Program-made: the position numbers and the translations under genes | Source of the DNA: Spartobacteria bacterium | Lineage (GTDB): Bacteria; Verrucomicrobiota; Verrucomicrobiia; Chthoniobacterales; UBA10450 | Assembly: GCA_003167365.1 (NCBI GenBank) | Contig: PMTM01000006.1 | Coordinates: forward strand, 144,391-208,390 | Reading direction: 5' to 3' | Length of the DNA: 64,000 bases | In this document: piece after piece, positions 24,229-33,872 of the stretch | Layout of the letters: each line of letters begins with the position of its first letter | How positions within the stretch are numbered: the stretch's first letter is position 1 | Notes under the pieces: generated by a model | What the model saw: only the letters and a program-made list of their open reading frames with translations | The model's database searches: none | What the model was told of the DNA's origin: nothing

Positions 24229-25161
24229 TTAAAGTTTACTGTTTACGTCGGCCAGGCGCTTGAGACCGGCTTCAGCGCGGGGATCGCCCTTGGCTTTGTG
24301 ATACCACTCGGCGGCCTGCTTGTTGTCCTGCGGAACACCCAAACCTTTTTCGTAGCTGTAACCAAGGCAGACATACGCACGAACATTTTGTTGGGCGGCG
24401 CTTTTTTGGAAAAGCGCGATCGCCTCCGTCAGATTTTTTTCGACGCCAGTACCGCTGCCGTAAAGTTGCCCCAAAAAAACCTGCGCGTCGGCGTATCCCT
24501 GGTCGGCCGATTTGCGGAACCACTTCGCGGCGTCAGCCGGATCTTTGGCGACGTCGTGTCCGAGAATGTACCACGTGCCGACATAGAATTGGTCCCGCGC
24601 ATTGCCTTTCTCGGCGTCCTGCCGGATGAGGCGATCGCCGAGTTTAGGATCGGCCGCCACGACGTCATCGTAGGTCCGGATGTGCGGCTTGGGCGGCTCG
24701 ATGTATTTCACCAAAAAGCTGACGATGTTCACCAGGATGAGAAAAATGAAGACGAAGATCAGCGTGCGAAATGGCGCGACAACGAGCGGGCCCGAGCCGA
24801 GCTCGAGGACGGCTTGCGCGGGATTGTCGGGTTGATAATGGACGGTGACGGCCTGGCCGGCCGGGTAGCGAGCGAGGACGGAGTCGATCTGTTTTTTCGG
24901 AATGGCAGCGGCGAATGAAACGCGATTCGAAGTGAAGTTCATGCCGTTCACTGCGTAGGAATAGGTCACGAACGGTTGCAGGCGCAGGGCAATGCGCTTG
25001 CGTTCCGCCGCGGTGACAACGCCGTCAACGCCAGGCCAGGAAGTGCTAGCCTTCGCCATTTGGATATTTTTCCACAGGTGCCAGATCGCGAACGGAAATA
25101 GGACGATGGCAATGAGCGAAAGCACAGCTCCCGTTGTCTCCTCGTTTTGAAACGATAACAA
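24229..25161 (-). CDS. DUF3592 membrane protein with Sel1 repeats
   Basis: 310 residues. The N-terminal part is a DUF3592 module: a first transmembrane helix (about 12-30), a beta-rich extracytoplasmic segment with [19 protein letters not shown] and [16 protein letters not shown], and a second helix (about 132-152). The C-terminal part (about 175-305) has Sel1-like TPR repeats, such as [27 protein letters not shown] and two following units, that mediate protein contacts. The combination resembles a membrane-tethered scaffold. No enzymatic motif is present. Divergent from the sulfurtransferase gene. Confidence 0.85.
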   Translation of the reverse strand: MLSFQNEETTGAVLSLIAIVLFPFAIWHLWKNIQMAKASTSWPGVDGVVTAAERKRIALRLQPFVTYSYAVNGMNFTSNRVSFAAAIPKKQIDSVLARYPAGQAVTVHYQPDNPAQAVLELGSGPLVVAPFRTLIFVFIFLILVNIVSFLVKYIEPPKPHIRTYDDVVAADPKLGDRLIRQDAEKGNARDQFYVGTWYILGHDVAKDPADAAKWFRKSADQGYADAQVFLGQLYGSGTGVEKNLTEAIALFQKSAAQQNVRAYVCLGYSYEKGLGVPQDNKQAAEWYHKAKGDPRAEAGLKRLADVNSKL

Positions 25162-25214
25162 GCTGGAAATCCTCTCTTGCGACTACACGGAAGCGGACTG
25201 AAATTTCCCGTCCT

Positions 25215-26081
25215 ATGGCAACGAACCCGACGCAATACGCGCATCCCGAGGCGCTGGTGGAAACCGATTGGCTCGAGAAACATCTCAAGGACGATGGGAT
25301 TCGGATCGTCGAATCGAACGAGGACGTTTTGCTTTACGGCACCGGGCATATTCCCGGCGCGGTGCACATCGATTGGCGCGCCGATCTGCAGGACCCGGTG
25401 ATCCGCGATTACATCGCGCCGGAAACATTCGCCGAGCTTTGCAGCAAGAACGGCATCACTCCGGACACGACCTGCGTTTTTTACGGCGACAAGGCGAACT
25501 GGTGGGCGTGTTACGCGCTTTGGGCGTTTCGATTGTTCGGACACGGCAAGGTGAAGATCCTCAATGGCGGCCGCGATAAATGGAAAGCGGAGCAACGCCC
25601 GATGACGCGCGACGTTCCGAAATACCCGAAGACAAATTATTCTGTGCCGAAGAAACGATTCGACAAAGAGATCCGCGCATTTGCCGATGAAGCGCTCGCG
25701 CAAAGCGAGAGTGGCAAGCCGTTGATCGATGTGCGTTCGCCGGGTGAGTTCAAAGGCGAGGTCACTCACATGCCGGAGTATCCGCAGGAAGGCGTGTTGC
25801 GCGGCGGTCACATTCCCGGCGCGAAAAGCATGCCGTGGAAAACGGCGACGAACGACGACAACACGTTCAAGTCGGCGCCAGAACTGGCGAAAATTTATTT
25901 CGAGCAATGCGGCGTCAAGCCGGAAACCGAGACGGTCGTCTATTGCCGAATCGGCGAGCGATCCAGTCACACCTGGTTCGTACTCACGTATCTGCTCGGT
26001 CTCGATAACGTGCGCAACTATGACGGCTCATGGACGGAATGGGGCAACAAAGTCGGCGCGCCGATCGAGAAGGGCGCGTAG
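25215..26081 (+). CDS. sseA: Thiosulfate sulfurtransferase (two-domain rhodanese)
   Basis: 288 residues in two rhodanese domains (about 15-130 and 150-282). It transfers sulfane sulfur from thiosulfate or a related donor to a thiol or cyanide acceptor. The active C-terminal domain holds the Cys loop CRIGERS (Cys about residue 244); the N-terminal domain has Asp in place of Cys (YGDKANWW), the normal inactive form. The start at ATG 25215 begins exactly where family similarity begins. SufE lies 94 bases downstream, and both handle persulfide sulfur. Confidence 0.94.
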   Translation: MATNPTQYAHPEALVETDWLEKHLKDDGIRIVESNEDVLLYGTGHIPGAVHIDWRADLQDPVIRDYIAPETFAELCSKNGITPDTTCVFYGDKANWWACYALWAFRLFGHGKVKILNGGRDKWKAEQRPMTRDVPKYPKTNYSVPKKRFDKEIRAFADEALAQSESGKPLIDVRSPGEFKGEVTHMPEYPQEGVLRGGHIPGAKSMPWKTATNDDNTFKSAPELAKIYFEQCGVKPETETVVYCRIGERSSHTWFVLTYLLGLDNVRNYDGSWTEWGNKVGAPIEKGA

Positions 26082-26089
26082 GATTTTGA

Positions 26090-26170
26090 ACCACGGATTA
26101 CGCGGATTTGTCTGGTTCTGAATAAGTCATCCGTTTTAATCCGCGTAATCCGCGATAGAATCTCAGTGGT
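26090..26170. repeat. Palindromic repeat CCACGGATTACGCGG/CCGCGTAATCCGCG
   Basis: ACCACGGATTACGCGGATT on the left mirrors AATCCGCGTAATCCGCG...AGTGGT on the right. It fills the sseA-sufE gap; a related copy is at 30484-30645. Confidence 0.75.
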
Positions 26171-26175
26171 TTCCC

Positions 26176-26637
26176 ATGTATCCGCCCAAGTTAGACAAGA
26201 TCATCAATCTCTTCGAATCGCTCCCGGAAGATGAGCGGCGTGAGACGCTTGTTTCGTACGCGGACAACGCGAAGAAACAGGAGCCGCGCGAAGGAGAGAA
26301 GTTCGATCTCGAGGATGTTCGCAAAGATGAAGAATGTGCCGACACCGTCGGCGTCTATTTATATGTCGAAGAGAACGGGAAGACGCACATCCGCATGACG
26401 CTTGGCCCGGAAGTACAAACGCTCACCCGCGCGATGGCGGCGATCCTTTGCAAAAGTCTCGATGGCTGCACCCCGCAGGAGATTCTCGATCTGCCGAGCG
26501 ATTTCGTGACGCGCATTGTCGGCTCGGAGCTCGTTCGCATTCGCAGCCAGACAATTTATTACGTACTCACGCGCATCAAAGGTGTTTGCAAGGTGTACCT
26601 CGATCGCCAACGCATGGCGCGGGCAGAAGTGGCCTAG
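26176..26637 (+). CDS. sufE: SufE family sulfur acceptor
   Basis: 153 residues. SufE takes persulfide sulfur from the cysteine desulfurase SufS and passes it to the Fe-S scaffold. The protein shows DKIINLFESLPEDERRETLVSYA, the DEEC segment with the likely acceptor Cys (about residue 54) followed by VGVYLYVEENGK, and the helical C-terminal part (GCTPQEILDLPSDF). The sequence around the Cys departs from the E. coli form (GCQSQVW), but position and fold pattern agree. The other suf genes are not in the window. Confidence 0.85.
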   Translation: MYPPKLDKIINLFESLPEDERRETLVSYADNAKKQEPREGEKFDLEDVRKDEECADTVGVYLYVEENGKTHIRMTLGPEVQTLTRAMAAILCKSLDGCTPQEILDLPSDFVTRIVGSELVRIRSQTIYYVLTRIKGVCKVYLDRQRMARAEVA

Positions 26638-26658
26638 GCGACCAAGACGTCGCAGGAA

Positions 26659-26729
26659 TTAGACAGGATTAACTGAATTTTCAGGATTTGTTCTTTTGTA
26701 ATCCTGTCCATCCTGTAAATCCTGTCTAA
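26659..26729. repeat. Palindromic repeat TTAGACAGGATT/AATCCTGTCTAA
   Basis: Left arm TTAGACAGGATTAACTGAATT, right arm CCTGTAAATCCTGTCTAA, forming a long imperfect stem just before treY. Confidence 0.75.
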
Positions 26730-26744
26730 ACTTTCTTCACTTTC

Positions 26745-29609
26745 GTGAAGATCGAACATCCGCGCATTCCCAGTTGCACTTACCGATTGCAATTCAACCG
26801 GCAGTTCCGGTTCACGCACGCGCGTGAAATCACTGCGTACTTGCATGAACTCGGTGTCAGCGATGCTTACGCCTCTCCGTATTTCCAGGCGCGCGCGGAA
26901 AGTTTGCACGGCTACGACATCACCGATCACAACAAACTCAACGCCGCGATCGGTTCGCGTGAGGAGTATGACGCATGGATCGACGAACTGCGCGCACACG
27001 GGATGGGACAGATTCTCGATTTTGTCCCGAACCACATGGGCATCGCCGAACCGCTCAACGAATGGTGGATGGACGTGCTCGAGAACGGCCCGAGCTCGAT
27101 GTATGCGCCGTACTTCGACATCGATTGGCATCCGCTCAAATCCGATCTGCACGAGAAAGTGTTGCTGCCGATTTTGGGCGAACAATACGGACGCGTGCTC
27201 GAGCGCGGTGAACTTCAGATGCATTTCGAGGCCGGCGCTTTTTATCTCTGCTATTACAATCACAAGCTGCCGATCGCGCCCGGCACTTACCGCTACGTTC
27301 TCGAGATCGCGCTGGAGAGTCTCGCCGAATACAAGGACGAAGAATTCTACGCGGAGTTCCAGAGTATCCTGACCGCGCTGGAATACTTGCCGAGGCGCAC
27401 TGAAACCGATCTCGATCGAATCGCCGAGCGGACGCGCGAAAAAGAAATCGTGAAGCGCCGATTGGAGCGGCGTTGCGAAGAAGAACCGCGCGTGCAGCAG
27501 GCAATCGAGAAAGCGCTTCGGCAAATCAATGGACACGCCGGTGATCCGCGCAGTTTCGACACACTCGACGAGATGTTAAATGCGCAATCGTACCGTCTCG
27601 CTTTCTGGCGGGTAGCGGCGGAGGAAATCAACTACCGGCGGTTTTTTGATGTCAATGATCTGGCGGCGATACGCATGGAGTTGCCGGAGGTTTTCGATGC
27701 AACGCACAAACTACTTCTCGATCTTGTCAAAGCCGGCGCCGTGACCGGACTGCGGATCGATCATCCGGACGGACTTTATTTGCCGCAGCAATATTTTGAA
27801 AAACTGCAACGCCGCTGCGCGAAAGGCCTTGGGATTCCGCTTCCGAAAGATGGCCGCGCGATCTACATGATCGTGGAAAAAATTCTCACTGACGACGAAA
27901 CATTGCCGAAGGAATGGCCGGTCCATGGAACGACCGGTTACGATTTCGCGAATCAAGTGACGCAGCTGCTGGTCGATTCGTCAGCCGAGGCCGCAATCAC
28001 GAAAGCATTTCGGTGGTTTGTTGGTCACACGCTTCATTTCGGACATCTGGTTTACGCGAAGAAACGTCAGGTGATGCGACTGGCGCTGGCCAACGACGTG
28101 AACGTTCTCGGCAGCATGGTCGACCGGCTGTCGGAACAGAACCGCTGGTATCGCGATTTCACTTTGCAGGCGCTCGCTCGCGCCGTGCGCGAAACGATTG
28201 CGTGCTTTCCGGTGTATCGGACCTATCTCGCCCCGGATCGTCCCGTAACTGAAGAAGATCAACAAGTGGTCGAGCGCGCGATCAATGCGGCGAAACGGCG
28301 CAATCCGGGAATCGAAGAGTCAGTTTTTAATTTCCTGCGCGACATTTTGCTCTTTCGTTTTCCTGAGAATTTGGATGAGGAAGCGCGCAAGGCGCACGCG
28401 CACTTTGTTCTAAAGTTTCAGCAAGCAACCGGGCCGGTTATGGCAAAGGGTCTCGAGGACACCGTGTTTTACATTTTCAATCGACTGGTCGCGTTAAACG
28501 AAGTCGGCGGCGAGCCGCAGCAATTTGGGATTGGTGTCGAAACATTCCATCAACGCAATCAAGATCGACACCGTGATTGGCCGGCGAGTCTGCTCGCCAC
28601 TTCCACGCACGACACGAAACGCAGCGAAGACGTGCGCGCGCGCATGGTAGCGATTTCCGAAATCCCTCAGCTCTGGCGTCGGTCGATTCAGCGCTGGCGT
28701 TTCGTCAATCGCCGGTGGAAAAAGCGCATCGACGAATCGCAGGCGCCGGACGCAAGCGAAGAGTATCTGCTCTACCAAACTTTGCTCGGCACCTGGCCGG
28801 TAAATGTGCGCGGTGAAGCCGAGCAAACCGTGGACGCGGAGTACGTCGAGCGCATTCAGGCCTATATGGCCAAGGCCCTGAACGAAGCGAAGCTGAACAC
28901 GAGCTGGATTCAACCGAACGAACAGTGGCTCGCGGCCGTGCGCGATTTCATCGCCAGAATTTTGGAGCCGTCGGCGAAGAACAAATTTCTTCCGGCTTTT
29001 TGTCCCGTCGTCGACGAGGTCGCCCCCCTCGGAACAATCAATTCGCTCTCGCAGACTTTGCTCAAACTGACGTCGCCGGGCGTTCCGGATATTTACCAGG
29101 GCAACGAGGTTTGGAATTTTTCGGTCGTCGATCCCGATAATCGCCGGCCGGTTGACTACGAATGCAGTCGGAAAAAACTCGCTTCACTTGAAGAAGCGAA
29201 GCCGGAAGAGTTTTGGCAAAATTGGCCGGATGGCCGGATCAAAATGTTTCTTACGCAGCGGCTACTGAATTTCCGGCGCAAACATGCCGATCTCTTCCAG
29301 CGCGGAAATTATTTTCCAATCGCGTCGAGCGGAACTTTTGCCGATTGTTGCGTCAGTTTTGCACGCGAGCTAAATGGCGAGTGGATTGCCGTGATCGCGC
29401 CGCGGCTCTCCTCGCGAATCGGTTTTCCGCCGCTTGGCGAAAAATGGAAAGATACAGTTATCGATCTTCCGGAATCGCTTTCGCTTGAAAACGTGCGCGA
29501 CATTCTCACGGGACGCGAAGCTCATTTCGAAGGCCGACGATTAGCGATCGCCGCGGCATTGTCGATCTTGCCGTTCGCAGCGGTGACGAACTGTAGCGGC
29601 GGTCTATGA
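26745..29609 (+). CDS. treY: Malto-oligosyltrehalose synthase TreY
   Basis: GH13 enzyme (954 residues) that isomerises the reducing-end linkage of maltodextrins to give maltooligosyl trehalose, the first step of the TreY-TreZ route to trehalose. The N-terminal [50 protein letters not shown] and the C-terminal [10 protein letters not shown] motifs are diagnostic. The start is GTG at 26745. The final residues CSGGL and the stop are encoded by a palindromic repeat (29591-29652), so the native C-terminus has probably been replaced. treZ is not nearby. Confidence 0.96.
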   Translation: MKIEHPRIPSCTYRLQFNRQFRFTHAREITAYLHELGVSDAYASPYFQARAESLHGYDITDHNKLNAAIGSREEYDAWIDELRAHGMGQILDFVPNHMGIAEPLNEWWMDVLENGPSSMYAPYFDIDWHPLKSDLHEKVLLPILGEQYGRVLERGELQMHFEAGAFYLCYYNHKLPIAPGTYRYVLEIALESLAEYKDEEFYAEFQSILTALEYLPRRTETDLDRIAERTREKEIVKRRLERRCEEEPRVQQAIEKALRQINGHAGDPRSFDTLDEMLNAQSYRLAFWRVAAEEINYRRFFDVNDLAAIRMELPEVFDATHKLLLDLVKAGAVTGLRIDHPDGLYLPQQYFEKLQRRCAKGLGIPLPKDGRAIYMIVEKILTDDETLPKEWPVHGTTGYDFANQVTQLLVDSSAEAAITKAFRWFVGHTLHFGHLVYAKKRQVMRLALANDVNVLGSMVDRLSEQNRWYRDFTLQALARAVRETIACFPVYRTYLAPDRPVTEEDQQVVERAINAAKRRNPGIEESVFNFLRDILLFRFPENLDEEARKAHAHFVLKFQQATGPVMAKGLEDTVFYIFNRLVALNEVGGEPQQFGIGVETFHQRNQDRHRDWPASLLATSTHDTKRSEDVRARMVAISEIPQLWRRSIQRWRFVNRRWKKRIDESQAPDASEEYLLYQTLLGTWPVNVRGEAEQTVDAEYVERIQAYMAKALNEAKLNTSWIQPNEQWLAAVRDFIARILEPSAKNKFLPAFCPVVDEVAPLGTINSLSQTLLKLTSPGVPDIYQGNEVWNFSVVDPDNRRPVDYECSRKKLASLEEAKPEEFWQNWPDGRIKMFLTQRLLNFRRKHADLFQRGNYFPIASSGTFADCCVSFARELNGEWIAVIAPRLSSRIGFPPLGEKWKDTVIDLPESLSLENVRDILTGREAHFEGRRLAIAAALSILPFAAVTNCSGGL

Positions 29610-29652
29610 CCGCCGTTCTTTTAGTTTCGGCTCTCACAGAGCGCCGCTACAG
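29591..29652. repeat. Palindromic repeat, copy D, overlapping the treY end
   Basis: CTGTAGCGGCGGTCTATGACCGCCG on the left, GAGCGCCGCTACAG on the right. The TGA in its left half is the treY stop codon. Confidence 0.8.
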
Positions 29653-29660
29653 AAGAAATT

Positions 29661-30479
29661 CTAGTGATGCGCGCCGCGGCTGAAGCGGTCGAAGAGATCG
29701 ACAATCCAATGCGAAAAATTGCCGATATTCGCAACGAAATCCGACCCGAAGCTCGCGAAGGTAATTTGCTTTGAGGCCAGGACCAGCATCACGCTAAGCA
29801 GAAGCAGATTCAGTAGATAGATCAAGACGAGCGAGAAAAATGTTCCGTGATCGGTGAGATCGGTCTGGTTCTTTCCGATCATCCAGCAAGTAAACGTGAA
29901 GTGGAACGCCCAAGTCGCGCCGACGATCGCGTAAAGAAGCGGTCCGTACGGTTGCACGCTGTAAAACAAACTGAGCAGGCCGTAGATGCCGATCGCGAGA
30001 ATGCTGTAGAGCGGGAAGAAATAAGGCGCGAGGGCGATCCAAAAGTTTGTGCGGTTGGTGACGACGTGGCCGCCGTCGCGACCGACACGGAACCGGCTGA
30101 TGCGTCCGCCCATCAACAACACCCATAAAGCGTGGGTTAGTTCGTGGCCGAACACGTAGACGACAATTGGTCGCGGTAAGCCAAAGAAAGCGATCAACCA
30201 AAGAACTGCGCCCAACGAGAAGAACCAGAATTCCGCGCCGGCCCAAAGCTGCTGGGTCACGGTCGCGCGGGCAAACACGGTAAAGAATGTCTGACTTAGA
30301 ATTGCGCAGACCGGCAGGAGAAAAATCGCGAAAACAGATTTCACCCAGCGCGTCGGGACGGTGAGCGGATCGATGGCAGGTCGCGACCGCGTCGTCGGCA
30401 CGACGTACGGCGCGATCTTTACACCGCGCGACGATCGGCGTCGGCGATGTCTTGTCGATCTATGATTTTCCGGGGCCAA
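29661..30479 (-). CDS. HExxH membrane protein (M50-like)
   Basis: 272 residues with a basic, disordered N-terminus (1-40) and about six transmembrane helices. The third helix region carries FGHELTHALWVLLMGGR, an HExxH zinc motif placed in a helix followed by a glycine-rich turn, as in site-2-protease-like M50 enzymes. A clear second motif (LDG/NxxPxxxLDG) is not evident; NFWIALAPYFFPLYSILA is the closest candidate, so membership of classic M50 is tentative. It could be an intramembrane protease or a degenerate relative. Convergent with treY. Confidence 0.65.
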   Translation of the reverse strand: MAPENHRSTRHRRRRSSRGVKIAPYVVPTTRSRPAIDPLTVPTRWVKSVFAIFLLPVCAILSQTFFTVFARATVTQQLWAGAEFWFFSLGAVLWLIAFFGLPRPIVVYVFGHELTHALWVLLMGGRISRFRVGRDGGHVVTNRTNFWIALAPYFFPLYSILAIGIYGLLSLFYSVQPYGPLLYAIVGATWAFHFTFTCWMIGKNQTDLTDHGTFFSLVLIYLLNLLLLSVMLVLASKQITFASFGSDFVANIGNFSHWIVDLFDRFSRGAHH

Positions 30480-30483
30480 GATT

Positions 30484-30645
30484 TGACCGCAGATTACGAA
30501 TAAATCAGGAAACCAGGAAAGCAGGAAAAGAGAGTTCGACCGCGGATTACGTGAATAAATACGGATTCAAAGGAGGTTGAAGAATTGTAGGACGGGCGCA
30601 TCCCCGGTTCTAGATCCGCGCCATCCGCGTAATCCGCGGTTAATG
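30484..30645. repeat. Palindromic repeat with CCGCGGATTAC/GTAATCCGCGG ends
   Basis: Left part GACCGCGGATTACGTGAATAAA, right part CCATCCGCGTAATCCGCGGTTAA; a partial extra copy (GACCGCAGATTACGAATAAA) precedes it. Occupies the whole gap upstream of the M50-like gene. Confidence 0.75.
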
Positions 30646-30650
30646 GATTG

Positions 30651-31208
30651 TTACGCGCGGCCCATGTAGGCGCCGGTCCGCGTGTCGATCTTGATGTTTT
30701 CGCCTTCTTTGATGAAGAGCGGGACGTTGATTGTCTTGCCGGTTTCTAGCTTCGCCGGCTTGGTCACGTTGCTGGCGGTGTCGCCGCGCAAACCCTCAGC
30801 AGACTCGATTACTTTAAGACTGACCGACGCCGGCAATTCGACTTCGACCGCTTTGCCTTCGGCGTAGAGGACCTGCACCGAGAGGTTCTCGACGAGGTAG
30901 TCTTTCGCCTCGCCGAGCAAATTTTCCTGAAGATCGACTGTGTCGTAGGTCTCCGGATCGATAAAATGGTATCCGTTGTTGTCCTTGTAACTGAACTCGA
31001 CTTGCTTTCGCTCGATATCGACCAGCTCGACCTTGTCAGTGGAACCGAAACGGACGTCGGCGCTCTTGCCCGTGCTAATGTAGCGGATGATCGCCTGGAC
31101 GAATGCGCGCAAATTTCCCGGGGTGCGGTGATGCACTTCGAGGACAATGGCGGTATTGCCATTGTATTTTATCGCTTGTCCTTTTCGGAGATCGTTTGCT
31201 GCAGCCAT
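30651..31208 (-). CDS. efp: Translation elongation factor P
   Basis: 185 residues in three beta-barrel domains. EF-P enters the ribosomal E site and relieves stalling at polyproline. The N-terminal KOW-like domain has KGQAIKYNGNTAIVLEVHHRTPGN; the OB domains follow, with the C-terminal NVPLFIKEGENIKIDTRTGAYMGRA signature. The tip residue, Lys34 in E. coli and normally modified, is Asn here (about residue 32, in PGNLRAF). A known lysine or arginine modification is therefore impossible at that position. kdsD follows 46 bases further along the same strand. Confidence 0.96.
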   Translation of the reverse strand: MAAANDLRKGQAIKYNGNTAIVLEVHHRTPGNLRAFVQAIIRYISTGKSADVRFGSTDKVELVDIERKQVEFSYKDNNGYHFIDPETYDTVDLQENLLGEAKDYLVENLSVQVLYAEGKAVEVELPASVSLKVIESAEGLRGDTASNVTKPAKLETGKTINVPLFIKEGENIKIDTRTGAYMGRA

Positions 31209-31253
31209 TTGGAGAAGTTGAGGAGTTGAGGGAGCGCGGACTCTTACACGGGC

Positions 31254-32225
31254 TTAAAGCAACTTCAAGCGCGTGAGATCTTGTGAATCGACAATGCCTA
31301 CCGGCATGTTGTCGTCATCAACCACCACCAGGTCGTCGATGCGGTGGCGCTCGAGGAGATTGAGAACTTCAACCGCGAGCTTGTCTTTATGCACCGTGAC
31401 CGGATTCAGCGTCATCAAATCGGCGACAAGCCGATCGCCGATCTTCGAGTCGGATTGGAAGTGGCGCGCGAAATCGCCGTGCGTAAATATTCCAAGCAAT
31501 TGCCGATCTTCTCCGGCCACAACCGCCGCGCCCGCGCGCACGTCAGTCATCGCTTTCAACACGGAACGAATCGGCGTCTCGGGCGAAACCAAAGCCATCG
31601 ATTCGCTTGTGCGCATCACCTGGTGCACGCGCAGAAGCAGGCTGCGCCCGATCATTCCGGCCGGATGAAATTTCGCAAAATCCGATTTGTTGAAGCCGCG
31701 CGCTTCGAGCAGCACCATCGCCAGCGCATCGCCCAGGGCGAGCATCACCGTGGTGCTCGAAGTCGGCGCAAGATTCAATGGGCAGGCTTCCTGTTCGATG
31801 TTCACATCCAGGAAGACGTGCGCGTTTTTCGCGAGCGTCGAGTTCGAATCGCCGCAAACAGCAATGATCTTCACCTGAAAACGCGCGACGGCCGGCAAGA
31901 TGCGCAACAATTCTTCGGTCTCGCCGCTCGCGCTCAATGCGAGGATCACGTCGCCATCTGCGACCATGCCGAGGTCACCGTGTAACGCATTCAACGAATC
32001 GAGCACGACAGCGGGCGAACCGGTGCTGGTGAGGGTGGATGCGATTTTGTTGCCGATGTGCCCTGATTTCCCGACGCCGAGGATGACGACCTTTCCACGT
32101 CCATCCACCGCTTCCTTGATCAAGTCGACGGCCTGCGAAAAACTCTCGCCCAAACGTTCGCGGAGCCGCTTGAGCTCAAAAATTTCGACATCTAGGACGC
32201 GTTTAGCCTTTTCCAAATAGTCCAT
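31254..32225 (-). CDS. kdsD: Arabinose-5-phosphate isomerase KdsD/KpsF
   Basis: 323 residues. Converts ribulose-5-phosphate to arabinose-5-phosphate, the first step towards Kdo for LPS or capsule. A SIS domain (about 35-180) shows GVGKSGHIGNKIASTLTSTG, ALSASGETEELL and NIEQEACPLNLAPTSSTT; two CBS domains (about 205-320) follow with RAGAAVV and HRIDDLVVVD. The ATG at 32225 gives the standard family start (DYLEKAKRVLDVE); the frame is open to 32465 but that stretch is not family sequence. Implies an outer membrane with Kdo-containing glycolipid. Confidence 0.95.
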   Translation of the reverse strand: MDYLEKAKRVLDVEIFELKRLRERLGESFSQAVDLIKEAVDGRGKVVILGVGKSGHIGNKIASTLTSTGSPAVVLDSLNALHGDLGMVADGDVILALSASGETEELLRILPAVARFQVKIIAVCGDSNSTLAKNAHVFLDVNIEQEACPLNLAPTSSTTVMLALGDALAMVLLEARGFNKSDFAKFHPAGMIGRSLLLRVHQVMRTSESMALVSPETPIRSVLKAMTDVRAGAAVVAGEDRQLLGIFTHGDFARHFQSDSKIGDRLVADLMTLNPVTVHKDKLAVEVLNLLERHRIDDLVVVDDDNMPVGIVDSQDLTRLKLL

Positions 32226-32292
32226 GCGTCTATAATTGTGGGCTGATGCGTAGTAAGGGGCAAGAACTTGCGCGCTTTGTAGAGAGGGAATT

Positions 32293-32586
32293 ATGAACAA
32301 ATTACTGACTTTTAGCATCCTGATCGCGACCGCGATCGCCGCGAACGCCGAACCGCAGGGACTTACCGCACCCGCAGGCAAAAAACACACGAAAACAGGA
32401 AAACCGGCGCCAATCGCGCGCAGCGAGGTGCAGGGAGTGATTCCTCGTGCGATTCGCGGCGGCAACCCGTTTCAAATGCTCAACCCGAAAGCGCCGGCCA
32501 AGTACGGGACGGCTGAGCAGAGCGTGGCCTACAATCCTTTCACGGGGAAATACGATCAGATTAAGCTGGTCGAGATCGTGTTCTAG
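32293..32586 (+). CDS. Small secreted protein, unknown
   Basis: 97 residues with a clean signal peptide (KLLTFSILIATAIAANA, cleavage before EPQG) and a mature part of about 78 residues that is basic and proline-rich, ending YNPFTGKYDQIKLVEIVF. The ATG at 32293 is preceded by a good GAGAGGGA ribosome binding site. I do not recognise the family. The FTGKYD-type ending suggests a conserved short motif rather than random sequence. Divergent from kdsD; role unknown. Confidence 0.75.
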   Translation: MNKLLTFSILIATAIAANAEPQGLTAPAGKKHTKTGKPAPIARSEVQGVIPRAIRGGNPFQMLNPKAPAKYGTAEQSVAYNPFTGKYDQIKLVEIVF

Positions 32587-32664
32587 GAAGTTTGGAGTTT
32601 GAAGTGCGGCGTCCGCCAGTCGGACGGACTCGTCCTGTGGCGAGTTTGATGTTTCATTCAAACG

Positions 32665-33822
32665 TTGAGCGCGTCAGTTGAATCACATCCAGTCGTCGCA
32701 TCCTATTGTGCGACGTTTCTTAAGCCGGAGATGTTACATATCTACCGGCAGATTACCTCTCTCGAGCGCGTTCGGCCGATTGTGATCGCGCAAAAACGCG
32801 AGAACGCGAATCAATTTCCGTTTGATCGAGTTTGTACGGTCGACAAACCGGCCACGCATTTCCTGCGACGTTTCTGGTTCCGGCAGATCTTGGATGCGCC
32901 ATGGCAGGTTTCGAAATTCGAGCTGGATTCGTTGTTACGAATCCTAACGAAAACGGAGGCACAGCTGCTTCACATTTACTTCGGCCACATCGGAGTTCAT
33001 TTGCTGCCGCTCATCCGCGCGTGGCCGAAATCAACGATCGTTTCATTTCATGGCGCCGACGTTCTGGTGGACATGAACAAACCGGCGTATCGACGCGCGA
33101 CGAAGGAAATGCTCGATGCTGTGCGCCACGTTCTCGTGCGTTCCGAATCGCTTCGGCGTGCCCTTATCGATCTGGGCTGTAACGAAAACAAGATCGACAT
33201 CTTGCGCACGGGAATTCCGCTCGACGAATTTCCCTTTCGCGAGCGCGTCTTTCCGGAAAACGATGAATGGCGATTCGTGCAAGCCTGCCGCTTGATTGAG
33301 AAGAAGGGCGTGGCGACCTCCTTGCGCGCCTTCGCGGAATTCAGCGCGCGCCATCCCGGGTCGACCATCACAATTGCGGGCGAAGGCCCGTTGCTCAAGG
33401 AGCTGCAAGCGCTCGCGCGCGAACTCAAGATCGACAATCGTGTTTCGTTTCGCGGATTTGTGTCGCAGGAACAACTTCGCGAGATTTTTTACGCGTCGCA
33501 TATTTTTCTTCACCCAAGCGAGACTGGCCGGGACGGAAATCAGGAAGGCGTTCCGAACTCCATGCTCGAAGCCATGGCGAGCGGCCTGCCGGTGTTTGCC
33601 ACGAATCACGGTGGAATTCCGGAAGCAATCGAGACCGGCATCAGCGGCGTGCTCGTGGCCGAGTGCGATCATGCCGCGCTCGCTCAGGCATTGCTCGACG
33701 CCGTGCAAGATCGACATCTTCTCGCGCGACTCGCACTGCTCGGCTCGCAAGCTGTCGGCGAGAAGTTCGATCAGCGCGCACAAGTACGCCGGCTCGAGGA
33801 GATTTATTTGAAAACGATGTAG
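32665..33822 (+). CDS. GT4 family glycosyltransferase
   Basis: 385 residues, two Rossmann-like domains (GT-B fold). The C-terminal domain has RLIEKKGVATSLRAFA, ITIAGEGPLL, VSFRGFV and the nucleotide-sugar motif EGVPNSMLEAMASGLPVFATNHGGIPE, with the E-x7-E pattern of retaining GT4 enzymes. It likely acts on cell-surface polysaccharide or lipid-linked sugar; the donor is not predictable. The start is TTG at 32665. The TAG stop is formed by a TGTAG repeat arm. Confidence 0.9.
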   Translation: MSASVESHPVVASYCATFLKPEMLHIYRQITSLERVRPIVIAQKRENANQFPFDRVCTVDKPATHFLRRFWFRQILDAPWQVSKFELDSLLRILTKTEAQLLHIYFGHIGVHLLPLIRAWPKSTIVSFHGADVLVDMNKPAYRRATKEMLDAVRHVLVRSESLRRALIDLGCNENKIDILRTGIPLDEFPFRERVFPENDEWRFVQACRLIEKKGVATSLRAFAEFSARHPGSTITIAGEGPLLKELQALARELKIDNRVSFRGFVSQEQLREIFYASHIFLHPSETGRDGNQEGVPNSMLEAMASGLPVFATNHGGIPEAIETGISGVLVAECDHAALAQALLDAVQDRHLLARLALLGSQAVGEKFDQRAQVRRLEEIYLKTM

Positions 33823-33872
33823 TGGTGGCTGTCCTCAGCCGCAATTTTTAAGGGATCTACGCGCCGCTACAA
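33818..33872. repeat. Palindromic repeat, copy E, between convergent genes
   Basis: TGTAGTGGTGGCTGTCCTCAGCCGC on the left, GCGCCGCTACAA on the right. Its left TAG ends the plus-strand glycosyltransferase and its right arm, read on the minus strand as TTGTAG, ends the neighbouring gene. Confidence 0.85.

Noticed and set aside
24163-24918. 251-codon frame antisense to the DUF3592/Sel1 gene
   Set aside because: The minus-strand protein has clear Sel1 repeats and helices; this one shows none and is a shadow.
26659-26729. CRISPR-like repeats among the palindromic elements
   Set aside because: The units are single inverted-repeat stems, not regularly spaced direct repeats, and no cas gene is present.
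32226-32465. N-terminal extension of kdsD
   Set aside because: Family sequence starts at ATG 32225; the extension overlaps the promoter and start of the divergent small secreted gene.
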